This document shows positions 1 to 9,184 of a stretch of 64,000 nt of DNA, piece by piece (position 1 is the stretch's first letter; each line of letters opens with the position of its first letter). The notes under the pieces were generated by a model that ran no database searches, had not been told where the DNA came from, and was given only the letters and a program-made list of their open reading frames with translations. The translations under genes and the position numbers were made by a program. The DNA comes from Enterobacter hormaechei ATCC 49162 (GTDB lineage Bacteria; Pseudomonadota; Gammaproteobacteria; Enterobacterales; Enterobacteriaceae): contig NZ_MKEQ01000002.1 of assembly GCF_001875655.1 (NCBI RefSeq), forward strand, positions 434,001-498,000. Reading direction: 5' to 3'.

Positions 1-317
1 TCATGATAATGGCGGGGCCAACGGCGGTTGGAACACCTCGCAAGATATATCGTTATTAAAATCCAGGTCGCGTTAAAATCGCAGCAGCGATGAGAATATT
101 TTTAACGGCGGCGCATGTTGATTATTTCATTATGATTAATGTTTACGTTTTTTGTATCTGAGTGTATCCTCGCATTGCGAAATATAAAATATCATGATGT
201 AGAATTTTCTTATCTAATGAGAGAAATGTCTGTCCCACAGAACAGGCTGCTCTTATTCTTCACGGTGCATATATCAGAGAGAGTGAAAAAGGAGAAATTT
301 CAATTCACAAAGGAACC
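1..317. other. AT-rich non-coding region upstream of the protease gene
   Basis: No gene was recognised. The stretch is clearly more AT-rich than its surroundings, especially 100-310. A 60-codon frame at 139-321 has no visible ribosome-binding site, no recognisable motif and overlaps the start of the protease gene, so I do not call it. The region probably holds the promoter of the downstream protease gene, but no convincing -35/-10 pair or operator could be picked out by eye. Confidence 0.5.
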
Positions 318-326
318 GTGAGTATC

Positions 327-2357
327 ATGAAGAAAAGTGCCCTGTCTCTTTTTATTTGTGCGGCAATTTCATTTTCTGCTGCGGCTGAATATTCTGTGCA
401 AAACGAGTTGGCACAGGATAATGCTACCTACAACGCAATTGTAGTCAAACTAAAGCCGACGACAGGTTTGTTAAAAGCGACTAACAATAAAATTACCCTG
501 AGCGACACTTCCCTGACACCAACAAATATGTTCAGGCCGACTAATCTGCGTAGTTCAGCCCAGTCATCCGAGTTGACGGAACTCAATAAGCGCTATGGCT
601 TCGACCGCTATCTGCGCATCGCGTTACCGAAAGAGAAAAGCCAGGATAAAACATATATTAACCATATTATTACAGAGCTGGAGCAGAATCAGAACGTCGA
701 GCTGGTTTATCCGGAGGCCGAACCGGTATCGTTGGATGTCACGGCTCTTGCGTCGTCGTTGAAGTCTTCGGTGAATGGAAATTTAACGGCTGCCGCAGCG
801 CCGGATTTCCGCAATAAGCAGGATTATCTCAAAGCTCCGGATGTTAAACGCACCGGTTATTATATGGGTGGCGTTAACCGCGAGAGCGTCGATCACTATG
901 CAGGCAGTGCGGGTGAGGGGGTGACGATTATTTCAACGGAGATTTATCCCTGGAACAGCAACCATATCAACTTACCGCCGATAAGCCTCAGTTCAGGAAA
1001 GACGACTTATATTGATAAGCAGGATCATGACACCGCCTCAGTCGGGATTATGGCGGCGAAAGATATTGGCACCGGTATTCGGGGGATCAGCTGGAAAAGC
1101 CGACTGGGGTATTCTGCCTCAGCGCATAATAACCTCTATAATTTAATTCCGCAGCTAAACGCTGGCGATGTGGTGCAGATCGGGATTCACGTAGCGGGCG
1201 GTTATCCCGCAGGTTGTACGAAGGATTGCTGGATCGCAATGGAGTCTGAGCCTGCCTATTACGATGTGATTAAAGCGCTGACGGATAAAGGCATTTACGT
1301 TATTGAGGCGGCAGGTAACGGGAATGTCAACCTGGACAGCCCGGGGTTCCGGGGGGCGTTTGATGTCAATGTGCGGGACTCCGGGGCTATCCTGGCCGGG
1401 GCGTTTTGTGCAAAAGACGGTAAAAAAGCGTCGTTCAGCACCTATGGCTCGCGCGTCACCAGCGCTGCATGGGGCTGCTGGGATGTGGTGACCACAGGGT
1501 ATGGCGATCTTTATAAAAATGCGGGCGCTAACGATTTTTATACCTCGACGTTTGGGGGAACCTCTTCCGCGAACCCGATTATTGCGGGTGTGGTAGCAAG
1601 CCTGTCAGGTATCGCCAAAGCCAACGGTATTACCGTGACGCCGCGTCAGATGCGTCAGATCCTGGCGGAGACCGGTACGCCACTGGCGAACGGAGACTCG
1701 GCAAAAGTGGGGACTCAGCCTGATATGGAACGTGCTGTCGCCCGTATTTTAGCGCTAAAAGACGGTGGCACGCCTGCCGCGCCAGCCCCAACGGCGGTTG
1801 CAGGCGCGGATCACACCATGGTTTCACCGACCACGGGCGTGAGCACCTACCCGCTGGACGGTAGCAAGAGCCTGAATGCCAAATCGTATAACTGGAGCGT
1901 GACGAAAGGGGCGGAAACCTTTTCCCTGGAGGCGACACTCAACGGCACGCTGGTGAAAAGCGTGGACAGCGCACATGCCTATGCCGTCATTCCTGCCAAC
2001 AGCGAGGGGGAAGCAACCTTTACGCTGACGACGACCGGCGCGGATGGGCGAACTGCGACGGACAGTATGACCATTAACGTCAGTAAGCCAGCGGTGCCTG
2101 CAACGGATGACACTCCGGCTAAGGATGACACGCCGACGACGGATGATACCCCGGCGACGGATGACACTCCGGTAAATCCAGCGGCGCCCGCCTATAAAGC
2201 TAAAATTGCCTATCCAATCCAGTGCACCAAAGTGTCTTACAACGGTAAAGTTTGGTTCAACCAGTGGTATGTCAACCCGGGACAGGAAACGCCGGGCACC
2301 GGTGGCCAGTGGGGCGCATGGCGCGAACAGGGTGCTGCCAATAACAGCTGTAAATAA
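327..2357 (+). CDS. Secreted subtilisin-like (S8) serine peptidase with PKD-like region and CBM5/12-type chitin-binding C-terminus
   Basis: Predicted exported protease of 676 residues. A Sec signal peptide (MKKSALSLFICAAISFSAAA) is followed by a prodomain-like segment and an S8 catalytic domain at about residues 190-470. The His motif HDTASVG (His234), the AAGNGN oxyanion segment and the Ser motif GTSSANP (Ser413) are visible. The position where S8 enzymes carry the catalytic Asp reads IISTE (Ser203, Glu205), so the triad is non-standard. A PKD-like region (about 490-590), a linker of four DDTP units and a C-terminal module with Cys at both ends and several Trp/Tyr resemble secreted chitinases. 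Binding to chitin-like glycans and export by type II secretion are inferences. The ATG at 327 starts the signal peptide cleanly; an in-frame GTG at 318 lies closer to the AAAGGA at 309-314. It appears monocistronic. Confidence 0.85.
   Translation: MKKSALSLFICAAISFSAAAEYSVQNELAQDNATYNAIVVKLKPTTGLLKATNNKITLSDTSLTPTNMFRPTNLRSSAQSSELTELNKRYGFDRYLRIALPKEKSQDKTYINHIITELEQNQNVELVYPEAEPVSLDVTALASSLKSSVNGNLTAAAAPDFRNKQDYLKAPDVKRTGYYMGGVNRESVDHYAGSAGEGVTIISTEIYPWNSNHINLPPISLSSGKTTYIDKQDHDTASVGIMAAKDIGTGIRGISWKSRLGYSASAHNNLYNLIPQLNAGDVVQIGIHVAGGYPAGCTKDCWIAMESEPAYYDVIKALTDKGIYVIEAAGNGNVNLDSPGFRGAFDVNVRDSGAILAGAFCAKDGKKASFSTYGSRVTSAAWGCWDVVTTGYGDLYKNAGANDFYTSTFGGTSSANPIIAGVVASLSGIAKANGITVTPRQMRQILAETGTPLANGDSAKVGTQPDMERAVARILALKDGGTPAAPAPTAVAGADHTMVSPTTGVSTYPLDGSKSLNAKSYNWSVTKGAETFSLEATLNGTLVKSVDSAHAYAVIPANSEGEATFTLTTTGADGRTATDSMTINVSKPAVPATDDTPAKDDTPTTDDTPATDDTPVNPAAPAYKAKIAYPIQCTKVSYNGKVWFNQWYVNPGQETPGTGGQWGAWREQGAANNSCK
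2100..2171 (+). repeat. Four 18-bp tandem repeats encoding a DDTP linker
   Basis: Four consecutive 18-bp units, each ending in GATGACACTCCG or a close variant, encode four Asp-Asp-Thr-Pro repeats. They form the acidic, Pro/Thr-rich linker between the PKD-like region and the C-terminal binding module of the protease. Such linkers are common in secreted polysaccharide-active proteins. Copy number could vary by recombination or slippage. Confidence 0.9.
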
Positions 2358-2364
2358 CCCTCAC

Positions 2365-2391
2365 GGCCTGGCGCTATGCCAGGCCTTTTTT
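2365..2391 (+). terminator. Rho-independent terminator of the protease gene
   Basis: A perfect 8-bp stem (GGCCTGGC at 2365-2372, GCCAGGCC at 2378-2385) with a 5-nt loop is followed by six T residues. It lies just after the protease stop codon, and its T-run abuts the convergent ureG stop codon at 2391. Confidence 0.9.
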
Positions 2392-3008
2392 CAGATCCGC
2401 AGCATCCCTTTCTCTTCCAGAAACGCAATAATCGTTGCCAGACCGTCACCCGCCTTCAGGTTGGTAAACGTCCACGGACGTTCGCCGCGCATGCGGTTGG
2501 TATCGCGCTCCATCACTTCCAGCGACGCACCCACGTACGGCGCGAGATCGGTTTTGTTGATCACCAGAAAGTCGGATTTGGTGATCCCCGGTCCGCCCTT
2601 GCGTGGGATTTTTTCCCCTTCGGCCACGTCGATCACGTAGATGGTCAGGTCCGCCAGCTCCGGGCTGAAAGTCGCGCTCAGGTTGTCGCCGCCGCTTTCC
2701 ACGAAGATCAGATCCAGATTGCCGAACTTCTCGCTTAACGCTTCCACCGCCGCCAGATTCATCGAAGCATCTTCCCGGATAGCGGTATGCGGGCAGCCGC
2801 CCGTCTCCACGCCCACGATGCGCTCCGGCTCCAGCGCACCCGCCTCGGTCAGGATGCGCTGATCTTCTTTGGTGTAGATATCGTTGGTCACCACCGCAAG
2901 ATGGTAGGTGTCGCGCATCGCCTTGCAGAGCGCTTCCAGCAGCGCGGTTTTGCCCGACCCTACCGGGCCACCCACGCCCACGCGCAGGGGATGTTTGTAA
3001 TCAGCCAT
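2391..3008 (-). CDS. ureG: Urease accessory GTPase UreG
   Basis: Cytoplasmic SIMIBI-class GTPase that powers nickel delivery to the urease apoenzyme within the UreD-UreF-UreG complex. At 205 residues it matches the family length. The P-loop GGPVGSGKT lies near the N-terminus and the metal-binding Cys-Pro-His motif sits in [11 protein letters not shown] at about residues 70-75. NKTD, the base-specificity motif, is present near residue 160. It is the last gene of the urease operon, 9 nt after ureF, and converges with the protease gene. Confidence 0.97.
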   Translation of the reverse strand: MADYKHPLRVGVGGPVGSGKTALLEALCKAMRDTYHLAVVTNDIYTKEDQRILTEAGALEPERIVGVETGGCPHTAIREDASMNLAAVEALSEKFGNLDLIFVESGGDNLSATFSPELADLTIYVIDVAEGEKIPRKGGPGITKSDFLVINKTDLAPYVGASLEVMERDTNRMRGERPWTFTNLKAGDGLATIIAFLEEKGMLRI

Positions 3009-3017
3009 GTTGACTCC

Positions 3018-3692
3018 TCAGGAACGGAATAATCGTGAATATTGGGTTTCGTGGCGCGCGGAGGCGATGGCAGAGAGCGGCGTCGCTGCCCCCAGCGCGT
3101 CGTCGCCACGTAAAAATGCCTGTTCAAAACCAGCGGCGTAGTGGTCACTCAGGTCGATAATCAGCTGTTGTGCCGCCTGCTGCCCAAACGGCACCAGCTT
3201 GACGCCCGCCATCACCGCGCTCTCAATCCAGCTGTAGCCGAGGCTCAGCGCCAGCTCGCGCGCGCTAATGCCCCAGCGCACGCCGAGCCACGCCATGCCG
3301 CTAAGCTGGCTTTGCATAAACAGCGGTAGCCATTCGGGCGGACAGTCAGGCTCCCAGCTCGTAATCAGTCGCGTAAAGGCCGCCCCGCGGTTGCGCTCCT
3401 CTTCGCGCAGCTCGCGCGTTTCCCGGCAGGCGAGCAGGTACGCCGTCCAGCGTTTGGCCGTCGCCAGATCCTGCTGCTCGCAGGCCCGGAACAGCCGGAT
3501 AAACAGCGGCAGATCCACGCAGAAAAAGCTCTGCTCCATCTGCTGGATCTGCCAGCGCTTGAAGGCGTCGGCGTCCGTGATCCAGCCCGCTTCCACGGCC
3601 CACTCCAGCCCCTGCGACCAGGTAAACGACCCGACCGGCAGGCTGCTGCTGGAGAGCTGCATCAGGCGCAGCCGCTGGCGGGCGTGCTCCAT
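3018..3692 (-). CDS. ureF: Urease accessory protein UreF
   Basis: Urease maturation factor of 224 residues that bridges UreD and UreG and gates GTP hydrolysis during nickel insertion. The N-terminus contains the family signature [19 protein letters not shown], and the rest is all-alpha in character. Its ATG (3690-3692) overlaps the TGA of the upstream permease gene by one base, which suggests translational coupling. Confidence 0.96.
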   Translation of the reverse strand: MEHARQRLRLMQLSSSSLPVGSFTWSQGLEWAVEAGWITDADAFKRWQIQQMEQSFFCVDLPLFIRLFRACEQQDLATAKRWTAYLLACRETRELREEERNRGAAFTRLITSWEPDCPPEWLPLFMQSQLSGMAWLGVRWGISARELALSLGYSWIESAVMAGVKLVPFGQQAAQQLIIDLSDHYAAGFEQAFLRGDDALGAATPLSAIASARHETQYSRLFRS

Positions 3693-4231
3693 CAGGCGAT
3701 CAGCGCCAGCAGAGCGGAGGCAATCAGCCCGCCGCCGAAGGTTTTACGCAGGCCGTCGTGACGGCGCAGCAGCCGCCCTGCGGCAAAGCTGGCGCACAGC
3801 ACCGTGGCGCTGGCGAGCATAAACCCACTGGTGAACAGCCAGAAGCTGTGGCCGGACATCTCCACCCCGTGCGCCCAGCCGTGGAACATCGCCAGGGCAG
3901 GCACCGCCAGCAGCAGGCGGTTTTCAGTTTTAAACATCATCACGCCGCAGACCGCCAGCGAGGCGATAATCAGCATCTCCATGCCGCTAAAGCCGCCGAG
4001 CAGGCTGCCCGCAATGGCGCCAGCAAGCATCATCCCGAGCGTTGCTAACGGCAGCAGCAGCTTGCGGCCGCTCAGCGCCGAGAGCACGCCCGCGCCCGTC
4101 AGCATCAGCAGGTGATCAAGCCCGGTCAGCGGGTGGAGAAACCCGGCCTGAAAGCTGTCGGTACCGTGTCCCGGATGGGCAAGCGCCGGAACGGAAAAAG
4201 CCAGCAGTAACAAGGGCAAATACTTACGCAT
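3692..4231 (-). CDS. ureJ: HupE/UreJ-family nickel permease
   Basis: Inner-membrane protein of 179 residues. It has an N-terminal signal-like helix followed by about six hydrophobic segments. The HPGHG motif directly after the first helix and [10 protein letters not shown] a little further on are hallmarks of the HupE/UreJ family, whose His and Asp residues are thought to bind nickel. Its position between ureE and ureF points to nickel supply for urease. The classical Klebsiella aerogenes operon, as I recall it, is ureDABCEFG without this gene. The gene overlaps ureF by 1 nt. Family assignment is firm; nickel as substrate is inferred from family and context. Confidence 0.92.
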   Translation of the reverse strand: MRKYLPLLLLAFSVPALAHPGHGTDSFQAGFLHPLTGLDHLLMLTGAGVLSALSGRKLLLPLATLGMMLAGAIAGSLLGGFSGMEMLIIASLAVCGVMMFKTENRLLLAVPALAMFHGWAHGVEMSGHSFWLFTSGFMLASATVLCASFAAGRLLRRHDGLRKTFGGGLIASALLALIA

Positions 4232-4240
4232 GATGGGTCC

Positions 4241-4705
4241 TTAATGTGAATGAGCGTGAGAGTGGCTATGGCTGTGGGCATCGCTGGTGTAAGCGCCCGC
4301 TTCCGGTTCAAACGGCAGGCTGGCGAAGGCCACCTCCAGCCCGAACTGACGCAGCATGTCGTCGAGGACGTGGTCGTGGTGGTAGCGCAGTTCGCCGGGC
4401 ATGATTTGCAGCGGCACGTGACGGTTACCCAGGTGATAACAGGCGCGGGCGAGCAGGAACGGGTCGGCGCAGCGCACCACGGAAACCGACTCCGGGGCGG
4501 CGATCACTTCGATCACTTCGCTGCCGTCGTCGGTAGTCAGCAGATCCCCGCCGCGCAGCAGCAAACCGCGCGGCAGCATCAGCCCGGCTTCGCGACCGTC
4601 GTTCAGCGCCACGCGGGCGCGGCTTTTCACCCGCACGTCAATCGGCAGCGTGACGCTGGCGGTAATCGGGTGCGCGTGGTCAAGGCGTTGGGTTAAACAG
4701 ATCAT
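4241..4705 (-). CDS. ureE: Urease accessory metallochaperone UreE
   Basis: Nickel-binding dimeric metallochaperone of 154 residues that hands nickel to UreG. The N-terminal peptide-binding domain and the central metal-binding domain (GNRHVPLQIMPGELRYHHDHV) are typical. The C-terminus ends in an alternating His/Ser/Ala tail, a nickel-buffering feature also seen in Klebsiella UreE. I prefer the ATG at 4705, which is 5 nt from GAGGAG, over a GTG two codons upstream at 4711. The Shine-Dalgarno overlaps the end of ureC. Confidence 0.95.
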   Translation of the reverse strand: MICLTQRLDHAHPITASVTLPIDVRVKSRARVALNDGREAGLMLPRGLLLRGGDLLTTDDGSEVIEVIAAPESVSVVRCADPFLLARACYHLGNRHVPLQIMPGELRYHHDHVLDDMLRQFGLEVAFASLPFEPEAGAYTSDAHSHSHSHAHSH

Positions 4706-4714
4706 TATCACTCC

Positions 4715-6418
4715 TCAAAACAGAAAATAGCGTTGCGCCATCGGCAGAACCTCTGCCGGTTCGCTGGTGATCAGTTCGCCGTCGACGCGCACCTCATAGG
4801 TTTGCGAGTCAACGGTGATATTCGGCTGTAAATCGTTGTGGATCATGTCGGCCTTTTTCACCGTCCGGCAGCCTCTCACCACTGCGGTGGCGCTTTGCAG
4901 GTTGAGCTGCTGCGGAATGCCGCTGGCATGAGCCGCCTGCGAGACAAACGTCAGCCGCGTGGCGTGGCGCGCGGCACCAAGGGCACCAAACATCGGACGG
5001 TAATGCACCGGCTGCGGCGTGGGGATCGAGGCGTTGATATCGCCCATCGGCGCGCAGGCGATCATCCCACCTTTGACGATGGTGGCGGGTTTAACGCCAA
5101 AGAACGCCGGGGACCAGACCACCAGATCCGCCAGCTTGCCCGCCTCAATCGATCCCACTTCATGGGCAATGCCGTGGGTCAGCGCCGGGTTGATGGTGTA
5201 TTTGGCGACATAGCGCTTCACGCGGAAGTTATCATTTTCGCCCGTCTCTTCCGGCAGTGCGCCGCGCTGCACCTTCATGCGGTGCGCCACCTGCCAGGTG
5301 CGGATAATCACTTCCCCCACGCGGCCCATCGCCTGTGAATCTGACGAGGTGAGCGAGAACGCGCCGATATCATGCAGCACGTCTTCGGCGGCGATGGTCT
5401 CCCGGCGAATGCGGGATTCGGCAAACGCCACGTCCTCGGCGATATCCGGGTCGAGATGATGGCAAACCATCAGCATGTCCAGATGCTCGTCGATGGTGTT
5501 GACCGTGTAAGGCAGCGTCGGGTTGGTGGAGGAGGGCAGAATATTCGGGTGCGCGCAGGCGGTGATGATATCCGGCGCATGGCCGCCGCCCGCGCCTTCG
5601 GTGTGGAAGGTGTGGATGGTGCGCCCGCCGATGGCCGCCAGCGTATCTTCGACAAAACCGGACTCGTTCAGCGTATCGCTGTGCAGCGCCACCTGAATGT
5701 CCATCTCTTCGGCCACCTCCAGCGAGCAGTTGATCGCGGCGGGCGTCGCGCCCCAGTCCTCGTGGATCTTAAGCCCGATAGCGCCTGCCGCGATCTGCTC
5801 GCGCAGGGCGTCCGGGTTTGAACCGTTCCCTTTGCCCAGCAGGCCAATATTCACCGGCAGCGTATCGGCGGCCTGCAACATGCGGGCGATATACCACGGC
5901 CCCGGCGTACAGGTGGTGGCGTTCGTACCTGCCGCGGGGCCGGTGCCGCCGCCGATCATGGTGGTGACGCCAGACACCAGCGCCTCTTCCGCCTGTTGCG
6001 GACAGATCCAGTGGATGTGGGTGTCGATCCCGCCAGCGGTGACGATCTTCCCTTCGGCGGCGATCACTTCCGTTGCCGCGCCAATCGGGATCGTCACGCC
6101 GGGTTGGATGTCCGGGTTTCCGGCTTTGCCGACGGCGAAGATCCGCCCGTTCCTGACGCCAATATCGGCCTTCACGATCCCCCAGTGATCGACGATCAGC
6201 GCATTGGTGAGCACCAGATCCACACACTCTTCGGCGGTCATCTGCCCCTGGCCCATGCCGTCGCGGATCACCTTCCCACCGCCGAATTTAACCTCTTCGC
6301 CGTAGATCGTGAGATCGTCTTCCACTTCGATCCACAGTTCACTGTCCGCCAGCCTTACCTTATCGCCAGTGGTGGGGCCGAACATATCGGCATACGCCTG
6401 GCGCGAAATTTCAGCCAT
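4715..6418 (-). CDS. ureC: Urease alpha subunit UreC
   Basis: Catalytic subunit, 567 residues, identical in length to Klebsiella aerogenes UreC. It hydrolyses urea to ammonia and carbamate at a dinuclear nickel site. Visible are the THIHW metal-binding His pair, GLKIHEDWG carrying the lysine that becomes carbamylated (Lys217 by family numbering), the mobile-flap MVCHHLDP with Cys319/His320, and [12 protein letters not shown] with the nickel-ligand Asp. All active-site residues I know of are intact. The start overlaps the end of ureB by 8 nt. Confidence 0.99.
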   Translation of the reverse strand: MAEISRQAYADMFGPTTGDKVRLADSELWIEVEDDLTIYGEEVKFGGGKVIRDGMGQGQMTAEECVDLVLTNALIVDHWGIVKADIGVRNGRIFAVGKAGNPDIQPGVTIPIGAATEVIAAEGKIVTAGGIDTHIHWICPQQAEEALVSGVTTMIGGGTGPAAGTNATTCTPGPWYIARMLQAADTLPVNIGLLGKGNGSNPDALREQIAAGAIGLKIHEDWGATPAAINCSLEVAEEMDIQVALHSDTLNESGFVEDTLAAIGGRTIHTFHTEGAGGGHAPDIITACAHPNILPSSTNPTLPYTVNTIDEHLDMLMVCHHLDPDIAEDVAFAESRIRRETIAAEDVLHDIGAFSLTSSDSQAMGRVGEVIIRTWQVAHRMKVQRGALPEETGENDNFRVKRYVAKYTINPALTHGIAHEVGSIEAGKLADLVVWSPAFFGVKPATIVKGGMIACAPMGDINASIPTPQPVHYRPMFGALGAARHATRLTFVSQAAHASGIPQQLNLQSATAVVRGCRTVKKADMIHNDLQPNITVDSQTYEVRVDGELITSEPAEVLPMAQRYFLF

Positions 6419-6725
6419 GTTTCACCTCGCCCATTACCTCGCCGCGAAAGCCGAAAATGCGCTGCGCGCCCGTCACCTGCACCAGCGTCACTTCCCGCTT
6501 CTGGCCTGGCTCGAAGCGTACGGCGGTGCCCGCCGGAATGTTCAGCCGGTAGCCTTTAGTGCCTTCCCGGTCAAACTTCAGCGCCGGGTTGACCTCGTAA
6601 AAGTGGTAGTGCGAGCCGACCTGGATCGGCCTGTCGCCGTGGTTTTCAACAATCACGCTTCGGGTTTCGCGCCCGACGTTGATCGCAATAGTGCCGGGCT
6701 GGATCTGGTATTCCCCTGGGATCAT
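6411..6725 (-). CDS. ureB: Urease beta subunit UreB
   Basis: Structural subunit of 104 residues that packs with UreA and UreC in the (ABC)3 trimer. The family motifs MIPGEY and [16 protein letters not shown] are present. The ATG at 6725 lies 6 nt from GAGGAG and matches family N-termini; a GTG immediately upstream (6728) is too close to the Shine-Dalgarno. The 3' end overlaps ureC by 8 nt, consistent with coupled translation. Confidence 0.97.
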   Translation of the reverse strand: MIPGEYQIQPGTIAINVGRETRSVIVENHGDRPIQVGSHYHFYEVNPALKFDREGTKGYRLNIPAGTAVRFEPGQKREVTLVQVTGAQRIFGFRGEVMGEVKHG

Positions 6726-6735
6726 CACGCGCTCC

Positions 6736-7038
6736 TCACACGATCGGGTTATGGACGGTGACGAGCTTGGATCCGTCCGGGAAGGTGGCCTCCACCTGTA
6801 TATCCGGGATCATCTCCGGCACGCCCTCCATCACCTGGTCGCGCCTCAGGACGTGGCGGCCCGCCTCCATCAGCGAGGCGACGGTTTCGCCATCGCGCGC
6901 GCCTTCCATAATAAAGGCGCTGATCAGCGCGACCGATTCCGGGTAATTGAGCTTTACCCCGCGCGCCAGGCGGCGCTCAGCAACCAGCGCGGCGGTGAAC
7001 AGCAACAGCTTGTCTTTTTCTCTGGGTGTCAGTTCCAT
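6736..7038 (-). CDS. ureA: Urease gamma subunit UreA
   Basis: Smallest urease structural subunit, 100 residues, the normal enterobacterial length. The N-terminal [12 protein letters not shown] and the C-terminal [13 protein letters not shown] are diagnostic. It follows ureD by 10 nt and precedes ureB by 10 nt in the operon. It has no catalytic residues of its own and forms part of the trimer scaffold. Confidence 0.98.
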   Translation of the reverse strand: MELTPREKDKLLLFTAALVAERRLARGVKLNYPESVALISAFIMEGARDGETVASLMEAGRHVLRRDQVMEGVPEMIPDIQVEATFPDGSKLVTVHNPIV

Positions 7039-7048
7039 AGCGTTTCTC

Positions 7049-7876
7049 TTATGTCTGCCAGATACGCGGCGAACAGGCGGTTTTGGTGGTGAGAAGCGGG
7101 CGAAGCGACTGCCAGATATCGCGCATCACCCGCTGGCAAATCAGGTTGTCGTGGGAGAGAAAACGTACCGACAGCAGGTCATCGGTGAGTGTTGCCCCGG
7201 CATAATGTTCCAGCGGCGCGAGCAGTGCGCGCACCGCTTCGAGGTGAACATCGGTAGCCGGATAGAACAGCAGGGTGCCGATCCACGGTTTCCCGGCGAC
7301 GGGCGTAAGGTCGCCATCGCTGAGATGCAGCCGCTCTATCAGGCGCGGTTCGTCATCCACCCACACCTCCAGGCGGCTCTCCAGCGTGCCGTGGGTGAAG
7401 GTTTCGTTTATCACCGGACGGCCCAGACAGTACAGCTCCCACGCCAGCAACGTGCTGGAGGCCTTGAGGTGGAAAACGGAACGCAGCGCGGCATTCGCGC
7501 CAGGAAAGAGAATGGTGTCCTGCGGCAGCCACTCCAGCGTGGCATCTTCGTCGAGGTAAAAATGCTGGCTCAGACGGGCCTGCGGGCCACTGCTGCGATA
7601 GAACTTGCTGGCGCCGGGCATGGTGATAAGCGCGTGGCTTTTGGCGTCGAGCCGCACGGAAATATCCAGCGTATCGCCGCCCACAATTCCGCCTGGCGGG
7701 TGCAGCAGGTAAAGGTGGCAGGTTTCCCCTTCAGGATAAAACGGACGCTGAACGGTGAGCGGTCCGGTGTGACGCGCGGCATGAAGGCGGGTTTTCTCAG
7801 GAGTATGACAAAACTGGAGAGCAAGCGAGGCCTGCCAGCCTTTGTATGAATTATCAGTGACCTGAATTGCTAACAT
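7049..7876 (-). CDS. ureD: Urease accessory protein UreD (UreH)
   Basis: First gene of the urease operon, 275 residues. UreD binds the apo-urease and is thought to channel nickel from UreG into the active site. The motifs [21 protein letters not shown] and [10 protein letters not shown] near the N-terminus and [13 protein letters not shown] near the C-terminus are typical. The start has GGAAG 4-8 nt upstream. An imperfect inverted repeat lies 18-48 nt upstream of the ATG, possibly regulatory. Confidence 0.95.
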   Translation of the reverse strand: MLAIQVTDNSYKGWQASLALQFCHTPEKTRLHAARHTGPLTVQRPFYPEGETCHLYLLHPPGGIVGGDTLDISVRLDAKSHALITMPGASKFYRSSGPQARLSQHFYLDEDATLEWLPQDTILFPGANAALRSVFHLKASSTLLAWELYCLGRPVINETFTHGTLESRLEVWVDDEPRLIERLHLSDGDLTPVAGKPWIGTLLFYPATDVHLEAVRALLAPLEHYAGATLTDDLLSVRFLSHDNLICQRVMRDIWQSLRPLLTTKTACSPRIWQT

Positions 7877-7893
7877 GGTGCTTCCATTCGCGC

Positions 7894-7924
7894 GCCAGAG
7901 GGATACTTTTCAGTATGCCCTGGC
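7894..7924. promoter_or_regulatory. Imperfect dyad upstream of ureD
   Basis: GCCAG, one unpaired base, GGG and ATAC (7903-7906) face GTAT (7913-7916) and GCCCTGGC, giving an inverted repeat with a 6-nt centre. In Klebsiella the ureD promoter is activated by Nac, whose site is ATA-N9-TAT. The spacing here is ATA-N8-TAT, so it is at best an off-consensus Nac-like site. It could equally be an RNA hairpin in the leader. The dyad is seen; its role is unknown. Confidence 0.35.
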
Positions 7925-7987
7925 GGAAATGAAGGCTGTCATATGACTCGCTTATGGATAAGGGCGCTGTTACTGACGTCGCGCGCT

Positions 7988-8602
7988 TTATTCTGGCTCT
8001 TTTTTCTTTCTTTTGAGCTTCGTCCAGATCTTGGTTTCCTGACGACGCCACAGGCGCTGAATGTTGTCGTGATGGCGCAACAGGATCAGACAGGAGAGCA
8101 TCGACACCGGGAAGGTAAACTGCGGTTTGAACCACCAGACATAGAACGGGGCGATCAGCGCGCTGACGATGGCGCCCAGCGACGAATAACCGCTTAGCAG
8201 GATGGTCAGCAGCCAGGTCCCGGCCATGACGCCGGTTAAGTCCCAGCCGATCGGCGCAATCGCGCCAAATGCGGTGGCAACGCCTTTACCACCTTTAAAA
8301 CCAAAGAAAACCGGCCAGATATGGCCGACGCAGGCGGCGATGGCAATCAGCCCCAGCCAGAAGGGTGTAACGCCGAGCGCATACGCGCCCCAGACGGGAA
8401 GCATTCCTTTCAGAACATCAAAAATCAAAACCGCTACGGCTGCTCCCTTGCCGCCAATTCGTAGTACATTGGTCGCCCCCGGATTCCCGGAACCACTTTC
8501 ACGCGGGTCAGGCAACCCGGCGATGCGGCAGACCAGAATGGCGCTGGAGATTGAGCCGCAAAGGTAGGCGAGGATAATCATTCCAGGCGCGATTGCACTC
8601 AT
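7988..8602 (-). CDS. plsY: Glycerol-3-phosphate acyltransferase PlsY
   Basis: Inner-membrane enzyme of 204 residues that transfers acyl groups from acyl-phosphate to glycerol-3-phosphate, the first step of phospholipid synthesis. The three conserved loops are visible: [26 protein letters not shown], and the C-terminal HHDNIQRL. I start at ATG 8602 (MSAIAPGMI...), which matches E. coli YgiH; a longer frame to 8692 adds 30 residues unlike the family. It is divergent from folB. Confidence 0.97.
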   Translation of the reverse strand: MSAIAPGMIILAYLCGSISSAILVCRIAGLPDPRESGSGNPGATNVLRIGGKGAAVAVLIFDVLKGMLPVWGAYALGVTPFWLGLIAIAACVGHIWPVFFGFKGGKGVATAFGAIAPIGWDLTGVMAGTWLLTILLSGYSSLGAIVSALIAPFYVWWFKPQFTFPVSMLSCLILLRHHDNIQRLWRRQETKIWTKLKRKKKEPE

Positions 8603-8709
8603 AACGCTGTTCCGTTTTGAAAATGTATCTGTATTCTCAGCATCTGTGGATAATACGCATAATTCGCCGGAAGTGGTATCCGGTTTAGCCAAAAAGCAGG
8701 CAGGTCGTG

Positions 8710-9078
8710 ATGGATATTGTATTTATAGAGCAACTTTCGGTAATCACCACAATTGGTGTTTACGACTGGGAACAGACCATCGAGCAGAAACTGGTGTTCG
8801 ATATCGAAATGGGCTGGGATAACCGCAAGTCAGCGAAAAGCGACGATGTGAATGACTGTCTGAGCTACGCCGACATCAGTGAAACGGTCATTGGCCATGT
8901 GGAAGGGCAACGTTTTGCGCTGGTGGAACGCGTGGCGGAAGAGGTGGCGGAGCTGCTGCTGAACAAGTTTAACTCTCCGTGGGTACGCATCAAGCTAAGC
9001 AAGCCGGGCGCGGTGGCGCGCGCCGCCAACGTGGGCGTCATTATTGAGCGTGGCACAAATCTGAAAGGAAAGATTTAA
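8710..9078 (+). CDS. folB: Dihydroneopterin aldolase FolB
   Basis: Cytoplasmic enzyme of 122 residues in folate synthesis. It cleaves 7,8-dihydroneopterin to 6-hydroxymethyl-dihydropterin and glycolaldehyde, and also epimerises the substrate. The start [22 protein letters not shown] and the conserved [16 protein letters not shown] near the end match E. coli closely. I use the ATG at 8710 rather than the adjoining GTG at 8707. The gene is followed by uppP after about 106 nt. Confidence 0.97.
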   Translation: MDIVFIEQLSVITTIGVYDWEQTIEQKLVFDIEMGWDNRKSAKSDDVNDCLSYADISETVIGHVEGQRFALVERVAEEVAELLLNKFNSPWVRIKLSKPGAVARAANVGVIIERGTNLKGKI

Positions 9079-9132
9079 CGTCATAATAGCTAAACCATTT
9101 TAGGTTATACCGGTCTTAAAACCGTATCTTTC

Positions 9133-9160
9133 ACGGTTGTCCGTGTGGGCACCGTTTTTT
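9133..9160 (+). terminator. Possible terminator after folB
   Basis: ACGGT (9133-9137) can pair with ACCGT (9151-9155), with partial extension into the loop, and is followed by a run of T residues. The stem is short and imperfect, so the call is tentative. Confidence 0.4.
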
Positions 9161-9184
9161 ATATCTTTTTTTAGGGGTTTATAG

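Noticed and set aside
139-321. 60-codon frame before the protease gene
   Set aside because: No ribosome-binding site or motif, AT-rich non-coding composition, and it runs into the protease start.
2100-2171. CRISPR-like repeat array
   Set aside because: The units are contiguous 18-bp coding repeats with no spacers.
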